From positions 1-12,613 of the forward strand of contig JASHYZ010000173.1 in NCBI GenBank assembly GCA_030042795.1: DNA of 12,613 nt, read 5' to 3'. The stretch comes from Terriglobia bacterium. Its GTDB lineage: Bacteria > Acidobacteriota > Terriglobia > UBA7540. Shown here piece after piece: positions 1 through 6,534 of this stretch (its first letter is position 1; each line of letters begins with the position of its first letter). Made by a program: the position numbers and the translations under genes. The notes beneath the pieces are model-generated. The model was not told where the DNA came from, searched no databases, and was given only the letters and a program-made list of their open reading frames with translations.

Positions 1-135
1 CCATGGGTACGGCGTCGGTCCTGACCGAGTGAGATACAGTGTCCAAAACAGGAGAACCACGGGCAGCGCATAGATCAAGAGACTTAACCCGGCGTTCCGG
101 ATGATTCTCTGTCTTACCGCCACGTCCATCTTCAC
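1..135 (-). CDS. small membrane protein, 3' end beyond window
   Basis: This reading frame leaves the window at its left edge; 45 codons are visible. A strong ribosome binding site (GAGGAGG, 142-148) lies 6 nt before a GTG at 135 and 12 nt before an in-frame ATG at 129, so GTG is preferred. The visible protein has a short basic N-terminus (VRQRIIRNAG) followed by one hydrophobic helix of about 20 residues (residues 16-35, LSLLIYALPVVLLFWTLYL) and then a polar, Pro-rich tail (TRSGPTPYPW). It therefore looks like a single-pass inner-membrane protein or the N-terminal anchor of a longer one. It lies 49 nt downstream of another tiny membrane-protein ORF (185-310), probably in one transcript. I do not recognise the family. 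The reading frame and ribosome binding site are seen directly; membrane location is inferred. Confidence 0.6.
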   Translation of the reverse strand, partial: MKMDVAVRQRIIRNAGLSLLIYALPVVLLFWTLYLTRSGPTPYPW

Positions 136-184
136 AAGTAACCTCCTCAGCCTTGCTCGGGCACAAACGCGACCCACCGTTAAA

Positions 185-310
185 TCAATGAGCTTTAAGG
201 ACCCTCTCTGTGAGCCACAGGGCGCCCCATAGAATGACGAGTGGAATCGCCGTAATGACGACCCCTACGAGCACCTTCTTGGTCATCAAGCTCAAATCCG
301 AAAGCCGCAT
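185..310 (-). CDS. 41-residue single-helix membrane protein
   Basis: A complete small ORF starting ATG at 310 and ending TGA. The product has a polar N-terminus (MRLSDLSLMTKK), one hydrophobic segment at about residues 13-33 (VLVGVVITAIPLVILWGALWL) and a short charged tail (TERVLKAH). The two lysines before the helix suggest N-in orientation by the positive-inside rule. No good Shine-Dalgarno is seen before the ATG, only the A-rich stretch GTTAAGAAAAA. A candidate leftward promoter lies about 75-105 bases upstream (387-415). The next ORF (135 leftward) starts 49 nt after the stop with its own strong ribosome binding site, which suggests a two-gene unit. The size and hydrophobic plan resemble accessory subunits of membrane complexes, but I recognise no family. 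Confidence 0.5.
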   Translation of the reverse strand: MRLSDLSLMTKKVLVGVVITAIPLVILWGALWLTERVLKAH

Positions 311-386
311 TTTTTCTTAACCCAGGATGGCGCCAGTCGTCCGAACGGAAACTTTTCTGTGGTCCGGTGGCGTCTGGCCGTCAAAT

Positions 387-415
387 ATAATAGTCAACTG
401 ACTCAATCGACTTAA
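387..415 (-). promoter_or_regulatory. candidate sigma70-type promoter with operator
   Basis: On the minus strand, TTAAGT (410-415) and TATTAT (387-392) are separated by 17 nt. The -10 matches the consensus at 5 of 6 positions; the -35 is weak. The spacer contains a perfect inverted repeat, AGTCA-AC-TGACT (392-403), placed where a bound repressor would block RNA polymerase. It would drive the small membrane-protein ORFs at 310 and 135 with a leader of about 70 nt. The surrounding stretch is clearly more AT-rich than the rest of the window. Confidence 0.4.
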
Positions 416-418
416 TAG

Positions 419-432
419 AGTATTAGAATACT
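419..432. promoter_or_regulatory. palindrome AGTATT-AG-AATACT
   Basis: A perfect 6-bp inverted repeat with a 2-nt centre, just upstream of the -35 element of the candidate leftward promoter. It is short enough to suit a dimeric regulator rather than an RNA hairpin. Its sequence differs from the neighbouring palindrome at 392-403, so if both are operators they may serve different proteins. No regulator gene is visible in the window. Confidence 0.3.
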
Positions 433-739
433 TAGGATGTGTCAATAGCCAATTTATGGGTGGCAGGATGACGGGCTTTTCGGCTGTATCCCGATCTCCA
501 GCGATTTGTCTGACCCATCGGCGGCTCATGCCGCCAGAAAAAATGAGAGGATCAATCCGCCGCTCCGCCAAAGTGACCTGGCACCGGCGAGAGTCGCTCT
601 GAAGGTCACTCGAGAAACGAGGCATGAGCGACAGGATCCGTGAGCGCAGTCGGCACGCGATACCATAGAATGAGTTCTGTGTTTACACGGCCGGAGAAAG
701 CGGATGCACTGATTGTTATTCCGGGCCTGACGCGTAGCG
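433..739. other. intergenic region upstream of the maturase
   Basis: I see no convincing conserved gene in this stretch. Both strands have ORFs of about 85-100 codons, but their compositions are Arg/Ser-rich with no recognisable domain and they overlap each other. It contains a perfect hairpin at 520-535 and a 35-codon rightward ORF (670-777) that ends 4 nt before the second possible maturase start at 782. No strong rightward promoter is visible; a TAGAAT at 666-671 lacks a matching -35. Confidence 0.4.
520..535. repeat. hairpin GGCGGC-TCAT-GCCGCC
   Basis: A perfect 6-bp GC stem with a 4-nt loop. It is not a canonical intrinsic terminator in either direction: on the plus strand it is followed by an A-run, and on the minus strand the T-run precedes the stem. 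It could be a structured leader element or a protein site. Confidence 0.35.
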
Positions 740-2035
740 ATGTTACGAAGCGGGTCGGACTTCGCTGCCGCCCTTAAACTCATGAGAAAACGCTCCAGGA
801 CCTCGACTCGAGAGCTGCCGGCCTTTCACGTTATGGCCAAGCCCGTGGGACCGATTTGCAACCTGGACTGCCGCTACTGCTTTTATCTTGAAAAGGAGAA
901 CCTTTACGGTAAGAAGCCGGACTGGGCCATGCCGGAGGCGGTTCTGGAGTCTTACATCTCCCAATTCATCGCGGCCCAGGAAACGCCGGTGATCTCCTTC
1001 GCCTGGCAAGGTGGTGAGCCCACCCTGTTGGGTGTGGACTACTTCCGAAAAATCGTTGCCTTCCAGAATAAGTATGCCAACGGAAAAAAGATTGAGAACG
1101 CTTTTCAAACCAATGGCGTGCTCCTCGACGATCGCTGGGGAGAATTCCTGGCCGCCAACCACTTCCTGGTTGGGATTTCTATTGACGGCCCCTCTGCCCT
1201 TCACGACTTCTACCGCGTTGATAAGGGCGGCGCCCCCACCTTCAGCCGCGTCATGCGGGGCTTGCGGTTCCTCAAGAAGCACGGTGTCGAGTTCAACGCG
1301 CTCACCACGGTCAACCGGCAAAATTCTCAACATCCGCTGCAGGTATATCACTTCCTGAAAAATATCGGATGCCAATTCATGCAGTTCATCCCCATTGTGG
1401 AGCGCGTGGCGCAGGCGCCGAACCCCGACGGCTTGGTGCTGATCTCCCCGCGAGCGCCGCAGCAAGCACAGGTGTCAGACTGGTCTGTAGAGGCGCGACA
1501 ATACGGCGTCTTTCTCTGCGAGATTTTTGACGAGTGGGTGCGGAATGACGTCGGAAGTTATTACGTTCAGTTGTTCGACGTCACCCTTGAGAGTTGGCTC
1601 GGCTTAGAGCCCAGCCTATGTGTCTTCCGTCCGACCTGCGGCGCGGCTATGGCCATGGAGCACAACGGCGATCTCTACTCCTGCGATCACTACGTTTACC
1701 CTGAGAACAAGCTGGGCAACATCCTGGAGCAGCCGCTCAAAGCCTTGGTGAATTCCGCGCAACAGCGCAAATTCGGCCACGACAAACGCGACACGTTGCC
1801 GCGCTATTGCCGCGAATGTGAAGTGCGCTTTGCCTGCAACGGTGAGTGCCCCAAGCACCGCTTCATCTCAACACCCGGCGGAGAACCGGGGTTAAACTAT
1901 CTTTGCGCAGCTTACAAGCTCTTCTTCAACCATGTTGATCCTTACATGAAGTTCATGGCCAACGAGCTTCGACACCAGCGGCCACCGGCCAACGTCATGT
2001 CCTGGATCCGTCAGCAGGAGTCAACGACGGCCTAA
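740..2035 (+). CDS. anaerobic sulfatase maturase (radical SAM/SPASM)
   Basis: Predicted anaerobic sulfatase-maturating enzyme. It would oxidise the active-site Cys or Ser of a sulfatase to C-alpha-formylglycine in the cytoplasm, using S-adenosylmethionine and [4Fe-4S] clusters. Numbered from ATG 740, the radical SAM motif CNLDCRYC places cluster cysteines at residues 40, 44 and 47, followed by the GGEP motif in AWQGGEPTLL and FQTNG and ISIDGP motifs typical of the barrel. The C-terminal SPASM region has PTCGAAMAMEHNGDLYSCDH, then a CxxCx5CxxxC cluster (YCRECEVRFACNGEC) and a last Cys in NYLCAAYK, enough ligands for two auxiliary clusters. The tail (DPYMKFM, RPPANVMSW) is characteristic of the family, and full length is normal. 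The start is uncertain: neither ATG 740 nor in-frame ATG 782 has a Shine-Dalgarno, and homologues usually begin just before the FHVMAKP segment, so 782 is quite possible. No sulfatase gene lies in the window. Confidence 0.93.
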   Translation: MLRSGSDFAAALKLMRKRSRTSTRELPAFHVMAKPVGPICNLDCRYCFYLEKENLYGKKPDWAMPEAVLESYISQFIAAQETPVISFAWQGGEPTLLGVDYFRKIVAFQNKYANGKKIENAFQTNGVLLDDRWGEFLAANHFLVGISIDGPSALHDFYRVDKGGAPTFSRVMRGLRFLKKHGVEFNALTTVNRQNSQHPLQVYHFLKNIGCQFMQFIPIVERVAQAPNPDGLVLISPRAPQQAQVSDWSVEARQYGVFLCEIFDEWVRNDVGSYYVQLFDVTLESWLGLEPSLCVFRPTCGAAMAMEHNGDLYSCDHYVYPENKLGNILEQPLKALVNSAQQRKFGHDKRDTLPRYCRECEVRFACNGECPKHRFISTPGGEPGLNYLCAAYKLFFNHVDPYMKFMANELRHQRPPANVMSWIRQQESTTA

Positions 2036-2086
2036 CCCGTGTTGGGGTCTCGCGCCGCGCGGAGGCGGGAGGGAAAGGACTAGGTG

Positions 2087-2105
2087 TGACCGCTGTGAGC
2101 GGTCA
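2087..2105. terminator. strong hairpin between convergent genes
   Basis: TGACCGCT-GTG-AGCGGTCA is a perfect 8-bp stem with a 3-nt loop, 52 nt after the maturase stop and 127 nt after the stop of the convergent receptor gene. The position suits a bidirectional transcription barrier. There is no U-run on either side, so classic intrinsic termination is not shown. A regulator binding site is the alternative. Confidence 0.4.
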
Positions 2106-2231
2106 ACTCTCGCTCCAGACTCTGCTGGAAGAACCGAATTTCACCACAGCGGCGTTCCTGCTTTGCGTGATGAGCGAAGGGATATTCCTCACACACAATG
2201 GGAAACTTAGAGATCGCTGTGCGCATGCCGA

Positions 2232-5200
2232 TCAAAACTCATAGCGCAGTGCAAACTGCATGTCGCGAGGTGAGCTAAGGAGGCCCGTGTAATTTCCGAA
2301 GTCCGCAGCCTCTTCCAGCGAGGGACGATTGGACTGCACATCAAAGCGCGTCAGATTGGGCGCGTTGAAAACCTCCCATCGGAACTGAAGGCTCTGCTTT
2401 TCGTTCCAGGGCATAGTCCATCGCTTGGCGAGGCTCAGGTCCAGCGTCGCCACGCCGTCGCCTCGAAACGTATTGCGCGCGCCCGACTGTCCTGGAAACG
2501 GGTGCGCGAAGTCGGCGATGGCCGCCGGTCCATTGGTAAACATGCTCACCGTACCGTCTCCGAATTTCGTCACTCCCGTAGACGGAGTCTTGATGGTGTT
2601 CGCATTTCCCTCAACAGACCAGTTGGTGGGAAATACAAAGCCATTGTCGACGCTGACCGGGAAACCAGAAGTCCACCGCGCTAGGCCCGAGAATTGCCAG
2701 CCGCCCACAATTGCATTGAGGCCGCGGGGTGCGGCGGACAGCCAGCGCATTCCCCGACCGATCGGAAGCACCCCAATCCAGTCTGCGCTCACCTGCTGTG
2801 GCGTATCAAAATCGCTCACCGCGCGCAATTGATTCGGAGCCCAGGTGTTCACAACCTGGTCGCCCAATCCTGCTGAGCTTCCTAGTCCCAGACCTGGGCT
2901 GACGCGGGCGGCGTCAGACGCGACGTCGATCGATTTAGAAACCGTGTAATTGAAATCGAGTTCGAGGTCCTGGCCAAAGTGCCGGCGTAGATTTAACTGG
3001 AGCGCATTATAGTCGGCATTCGTGTTTGTCCGCCATGCGTAGAGCGAGGCGTATTGCGGGCTGAAGAAAGAATAGGCGCCCACGCTTGAGAAATAGTTCA
3101 CGTTAGGCAGGTTGGCATCCGGAATGCCCAGGGCGTCGAAGACGTAGATTGCCGTGGTGTCGTTGTAGGGGAAACAAGTGTAGATCTCGTAGATCTCCTG
3201 AAGAACGCTGGTGGTGCTTCCCTGGCCACAGTAATACGAGTAAGCGCCTCCAGCCTTAAGAGCCTGGATCATGTCCGTCCAATAACTGGCTGTGGGTCCC
3301 ACCGTTTGTGCGTTAATGCTGCTTATTGGCGTGTTTTTCCTATAGAGCTGGGACATGCGGGTAGCAGCCGCAAAATAATCAATATGCGTCTTGGGGTCCG
3401 TCAGATCGAGTGGCATTGCCAGGTCTTCCTGTGCAGGAAGGCGATATGAATACCGGCCAACGTAGGACAGGTCAAGCGAAAAATGTCCCGGCAGTTCCCG
3501 ACCAATCGACACGTCGTAGGCGTACGAGCGCGGTGTTGTCATGGTATTGTCCAGTCCCCACGCGATCTGAAAGCCTCCATCGGCGAGCGATGTCGGAGGG
3601 GTTTTCGGAAATTGGCCCGGTGGTGCCGGAAGGAAGATCGTCTGGCCGGCATAGTTGGTCGTCGGAATGACATTGAGACTTGTCAACCGCGGCGAGTCGT
3701 AAACCGTTGGCGTGCCGGGGGGATTATTGAGCACGGTAGAAAAGCCGGTGCTGCTGTTCTGGTCGTAGCTGTTGATGAGTTCGAGACCTAAGTCGTCATA
3801 CACGACAGAAAAACCAGCCCGTATTACAGACTTACCCTTGTCTCCAGTCAACTTCTTCAGCCAGCCCCCGGGAACCGGGGAATAAGCGATAGAAGCTCGC
3901 GGAGCAAAGTTTGTTTTATCCCAATTGTAGAAAGGCGGCCCGTGATTCGCAGGACCGGCGAGGTTATAAGTGATCAGAGGATCGGTGTTGGAAGGAATAC
4001 CCAGCGCCATCTGGCTCTGCCGTTCGTTAAGCCAAGCGCCGAGACTGATCCTCGGTTGCGCCTGGTAGCCGTTGGTCTCCCAGGGAGGGGCGTATAAGGA
4101 GTAACGAAGGCCGTAAATCAACGTGAGGTTCGGCTTTAGCTGGAATGTATCCTGCCCGTAAAATTCCCACCAGTCCGTCGCAAACCTCCGTGTGACAGGC
4201 GTCCCCTGTGGAAGCAGGCTCCCGTTTTTCGCGTAATTGTATACGGCGTAGTCCTCAGTTACCATGCCAAGAAGGTCGCCCATCGGGAGGTCGTAGGAGT
4301 TGTTGAAGGTCGGATTGACAGCGGGATAGTCGCCGTTTATAGGGTTCAGAGGGCTGCCCGTATTGGCAAAGCCGCCGGTATTGTCGGTGGTGGCGTCGGC
4401 TTGCGCGTAGCTAAAGGAATTTACATAGCTCTTTTCGGGCTCACGGATAATGGCGATATTCGTGCCAAACTGCGTTGTATGGCGGCCTTTCGTCTTCGTT
4501 AAATCATCCACGAAATTGTGAACGGGCAACAGCAGGCTAGAGCTTCGCGTAATACCCTGATCCATACCGAGCAACTCGATGTACGGTTGAGTACTGTCGC
4601 CAAGCACGGCTGTGCTCTGTCGAGTGAATCCCCAGCGAAAATTGTTGACCAGCGTGGAACTCAGCACGGCGGTATAGCCCAGCGCGAACCCCTTGCTGAA
4701 ATCGAGGGTAGTCTGCTCCGGTGGTATCCCCGGTAGAAAAGGGGTACCGATATCGTCAATGTTCTGCAGCGATCCGCGCCAGAAGAGCGTATGATTACCG
4801 TTTTGGTCGATCCTGTAATCAGCGCGGGCTATGTAGTAGTCCTTGTCAATGGATACCGGCCCCCGAAACCGGTATCCCGCGAAGTTGAGGCCGTCTCCTA
4901 CGGAGTTGTCGTTTGGCAGGGGAAAGGAGTTGAAGTATTTCAACACGGCCGGGTCGGGGCCCATGTGGAGCGGGTCCAGTGCGGTGATCTGCTGTGGAGA
5001 CAGCATCGTGATGCCACCGTCCACGTTCGGATATTGAATGATGCCGTCGCGCAAGGTTCCCGTGGGAATCGTTTCTACGACACTATCCTCCTCACGCTGG
5101 CGCGCGCCCTCGTAGTTGACGAAAAAGAAGAACCGGTTCTTGATGAACGGACCACCAAGGGAGACGCCGAAAACATTGCGGATGAGCTTCAGGGGGTCGT

Positions 5201-6068
5201 TCGGCTCGCCATCGTGCAACTCGGCGAGCTTAATGAAATAGTCGTTGGCTGATGTGGCGGTATTCCGGGCGTACTCATACAGGGATCCGTGATACTGGTT
5301 GGTTCCGCTCTTTGTGACTAACGCCACCTGCGCTCCGGAGGAGCGGCCTTGATCGGCACCGTAGTTGGTGGTCGTCACCCGAAACTCCTCTACCGAGTCC
5401 AGCGTGATAGGGAGCACCGAAGTAAAAGCATAGCCCTTGCCTTCATTGTTCACATCGATGCCATCGAGCGTGATATTGCTCTGGTCACTGCGTGCACCAT
5501 CCACCGCGCCACTGCGCGTGTCCCGGTCCACGTTGATATCAGTTCGGTTGCTCGTATAAACCACGCCCGACTGTACCGAGAGCAAATCCGGCACGTTGCG
5601 AGCGTCAATCGGTATCTGCGTGATCTGATTTTCGTTGAATGGCGTGCCGAGCGATGCGTCAGTCAGGTTCAGCGTTTCGGCTTGGCCTTTCACTTCCACC
5701 GTGTTAGTCTGCGAACCAAGGCTCAGCACGATATCGACTGTCGTCGGCATGTTCACGAGCACCTGAACCCCTGCCCGCTCGTACGTCGCGAAGCCATTCG
5801 CCTTCACTGAGACCACGTAAGTTCCAGGGGCAATCTGAGTAAAGTCGTACTGTCCGGCGTTGTTCGTTATCAGGGTGCGTTTGAATTGTGTCTCGCTGCT
5901 GAAAAGTGAGACGACAGCACCGGACACTAGTCCATTCTGTGGATCCATCACGGTTCCGCGGAGGGCAGTTGTCGCCTGCGACCACGCCCGAGGTACGCCA
6001 GCCAAGCAAGCCACGAAAAATACAGTCATCAAAAGTGCGGTTCGAGCGATCTGCTGAATGCGCTGCAT
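2232..6068 (-). CDS. Oar-like TonB-dependent outer-membrane receptor
   Basis: A 1278-residue outer-membrane receptor of the Oar-like TonB-dependent type. The frame is open back to an ATG at 6185, but the start is placed at ATG 6068 because AGAGGAGG (6075-6082) lies 6 nt upstream and a clean signal peptide follows at once (MQRIQQIARTALLMTVFF..., probable cleavage after AWS at residue 30). A candidate promoter at 6139-6167 also lies inside the longer version. Residues about 35-115 form a carboxypeptidase-regulatory-like beta-sandwich (LRGTVMDPQNG, GQYDFTQIAPGTYVVSVKA). A plug-like region follows (ITLDGIDVNN, VEEFRVTTTNYGADQGRSSG, SGTNQYHGSLYEY), then a long beta-barrel. The C-terminus, MQFALRYEF, ends in Phe as expected for BAM-inserted barrels. 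It would bind and move a large ligand across the outer membrane using the Ton system; the ligand cannot be read from sequence. No partner surface lipoprotein or TonB gene is adjacent. It is divergent from a second receptor. Confidence 0.92.
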   Translation of the reverse strand: MQRIQQIARTALLMTVFFVACLAGVPRAWSQATTALRGTVMDPQNGLVSGAVVSLFSSETQFKRTLITNNAGQYDFTQIAPGTYVVSVKANGFATYERAGVQVLVNMPTTVDIVLSLGSQTNTVEVKGQAETLNLTDASLGTPFNENQITQIPIDARNVPDLLSVQSGVVYTSNRTDINVDRDTRSGAVDGARSDQSNITLDGIDVNNEGKGYAFTSVLPITLDSVEEFRVTTTNYGADQGRSSGAQVALVTKSGTNQYHGSLYEYARNTATSANDYFIKLAELHDGEPNDPLKLIRNVFGVSLGGPFIKNRFFFFVNYEGARQREEDSVVETIPTGTLRDGIIQYPNVDGGITMLSPQQITALDPLHMGPDPAVLKYFNSFPLPNDNSVGDGLNFAGYRFRGPVSIDKDYYIARADYRIDQNGNHTLFWRGSLQNIDDIGTPFLPGIPPEQTTLDFSKGFALGYTAVLSSTLVNNFRWGFTRQSTAVLGDSTQPYIELLGMDQGITRSSSLLLPVHNFVDDLTKTKGRHTTQFGTNIAIIREPEKSYVNSFSYAQADATTDNTGGFANTGSPLNPINGDYPAVNPTFNNSYDLPMGDLLGMVTEDYAVYNYAKNGSLLPQGTPVTRRFATDWWEFYGQDTFQLKPNLTLIYGLRYSLYAPPWETNGYQAQPRISLGAWLNERQSQMALGIPSNTDPLITYNLAGPANHGPPFYNWDKTNFAPRASIAYSPVPGGWLKKLTGDKGKSVIRAGFSVVYDDLGLELINSYDQNSSTGFSTVLNNPPGTPTVYDSPRLTSLNVIPTTNYAGQTIFLPAPPGQFPKTPPTSLADGGFQIAWGLDNTMTTPRSYAYDVSIGRELPGHFSLDLSYVGRYSYRLPAQEDLAMPLDLTDPKTHIDYFAAATRMSQLYRKNTPISSINAQTVGPTASYWTDMIQALKAGGAYSYYCGQGSTTSVLQEIYEIYTCFPYNDTTAIYVFDALGIPDANLPNVNYFSSVGAYSFFSPQYASLYAWRTNTNADYNALQLNLRRHFGQDLELDFNYTVSKSIDVASDAARVSPGLGLGSSAGLGDQVVNTWAPNQLRAVSDFDTPQQVSADWIGVLPIGRGMRWLSAAPRGLNAIVGGWQFSGLARWTSGFPVSVDNGFVFPTNWSVEGNANTIKTPSTGVTKFGDGTVSMFTNGPAAIADFAHPFPGQSGARNTFRGDGVATLDLSLAKRWTMPWNEKQSLQFRWEVFNAPNLTRFDVQSNRPSLEEAADFGNYTGLLSSPRDMQFALRYEF

Positions 6069-6074
6069 CAATAG

Positions 6075-6082
6075 CCTCCTCT
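6075..6082 (-). promoter_or_regulatory. ribosome binding site deciding the receptor start
   Basis: AGAGGAGG with a 6-nt spacer (CTATTG) to ATG 6068. It is an almost perfect anti-16S match and decides for 6068 over the in-frame ATG at 6185, which would put 39 non-signal residues in front of the signal peptide. Confidence 0.8.
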
Positions 6083-6138
6083 GTTCTCGCGAACATGCGA
6101 CGCTAGGGCACAATCGGCGGGAAGCCAATAACTCGTCT

Positions 6139-6167
6139 CGACTAGCGATGGGGTTTGTAGGTGTCAA
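6139..6167 (-). promoter_or_regulatory. candidate promoter of the leftward receptor
   Basis: A perfect -35 hexamer TTGACA (6162-6167) stands 17 nt before TAGTCG (6139-6144), which keeps only the TA of a -10. Transcription would start near 6132, giving a leader of roughly 64 nt before ATG 6068. The weak -10 means an activator or alternative sigma factor could be needed, or the -35 match may be chance. Confidence 0.35.
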
Positions 6168-6239
6168 GCATCTAACTTTCATCAACTAGATCGCGCCAGC
6201 ATGTACTGCACTCCGGACGGGGAACGATAGCTTCGCGGT

Positions 6240-6410
6240 CACCCCGCTCTTGTCTTCAAGGCGCAACAGGATCTGTGAGAACGTGCACTCCGAGATTTCG
6301 AATCCTAACTTCAAGAGCTCGCCGCGGATTCGCGGAGCGCGCCCAGGTTGTATTCTCCGCGGCCATGGATCGGATGAGTTTGCGAAAGGCGAGGCTGATG
6401 CGTTTCTGCA
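6240..6410 (-). pseudogene. frameshifted transposase (rve-type) remnant
   Basis: Read on the minus strand from 6409, one frame gives QKRISLAFRKLIRSMAAENTTWA. Near 6345 the match shifts frame and continues as RAPRIRGELLKLGFEISECT. Together these match the conserved helix-turn-helix segment before the catalytic core of DDE integrase-core transposases, whose usual form is LIRxMxxENPxWGAPRIHGELLKLGFE(V/I)SExT. The G of WGAP is lost at the frameshift and the His of RIHGEL is Arg here. After ILLRLEDKSG the similarity fades and the catalytic DDE domain is absent. A 179-codon open frame (6186-6725) happens to cover the second part but is not a real gene as a whole. The exact IS family (IS481-like or IS3-like) cannot be settled from this short piece. 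It is a dead relic in the control region between two divergent receptor genes. Confidence 0.72.
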
Positions 6411-6427
6411 GGAGGTTAGACCACATA

Positions 6428-6452
6428 TTACAGTGTGATGTATGTACTGTAA
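6428..6452. promoter_or_regulatory. palindrome TTACAGT-N11-ACTGTAA
   Basis: Perfect 7-bp arms separated by 11 nt, about 18 bp centre to centre, which is close to two helical turns and suits a dimeric regulator. It lies 83 nt before the start of the rightward receptor, upstream of its candidate -35, and next to the transposase remnant. It could be an operator, or part of a mobile-element terminus. Confidence 0.4.
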
Positions 6453-6477
6453 GGGCCGAACTAGTCCATGCGCATTA

Positions 6478-6506
6478 TTGACCAAGAGGGACGGCGCACC
6501 TAGCCT
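6478..6506 (+). promoter_or_regulatory. candidate promoter of the rightward receptor
   Basis: TTGACC (6478-6483) and TAGCCT (6501-6506) are spaced by exactly 17 nt. Transcription would begin near 6512 and the ribosome binding site AGGAG (6520-6524) would follow almost at once. The -35 matches at 5 of 6 positions; the -10 keeps only T, A and the final T. Confidence 0.35.
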
Positions 6507-6534
6507 TCTTGGTTGTCGCAGGAGACACTCCCGA

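Noticed and set aside
317..625. 102-codon leftward ORF upstream of the maturase
   Set aside because: It has no ribosome binding site, no recognisable domain, overlaps another spurious ORF, and would read across the AT-rich promoter-like region.
743..1465. 240-codon antisense ORF inside the maturase gene
   Set aside because: The sense strand encodes an unmistakable radical SAM enzyme; the antisense product has no domain and is a codon-bias shadow.
2086..2244. 52-codon rightward ORF from a GTG after GGGAGGGAAAGG
   Set aside because: Despite the purine-rich stretch upstream, it starts in the hairpin, runs into the 3' end of the receptor gene and resembles nothing.
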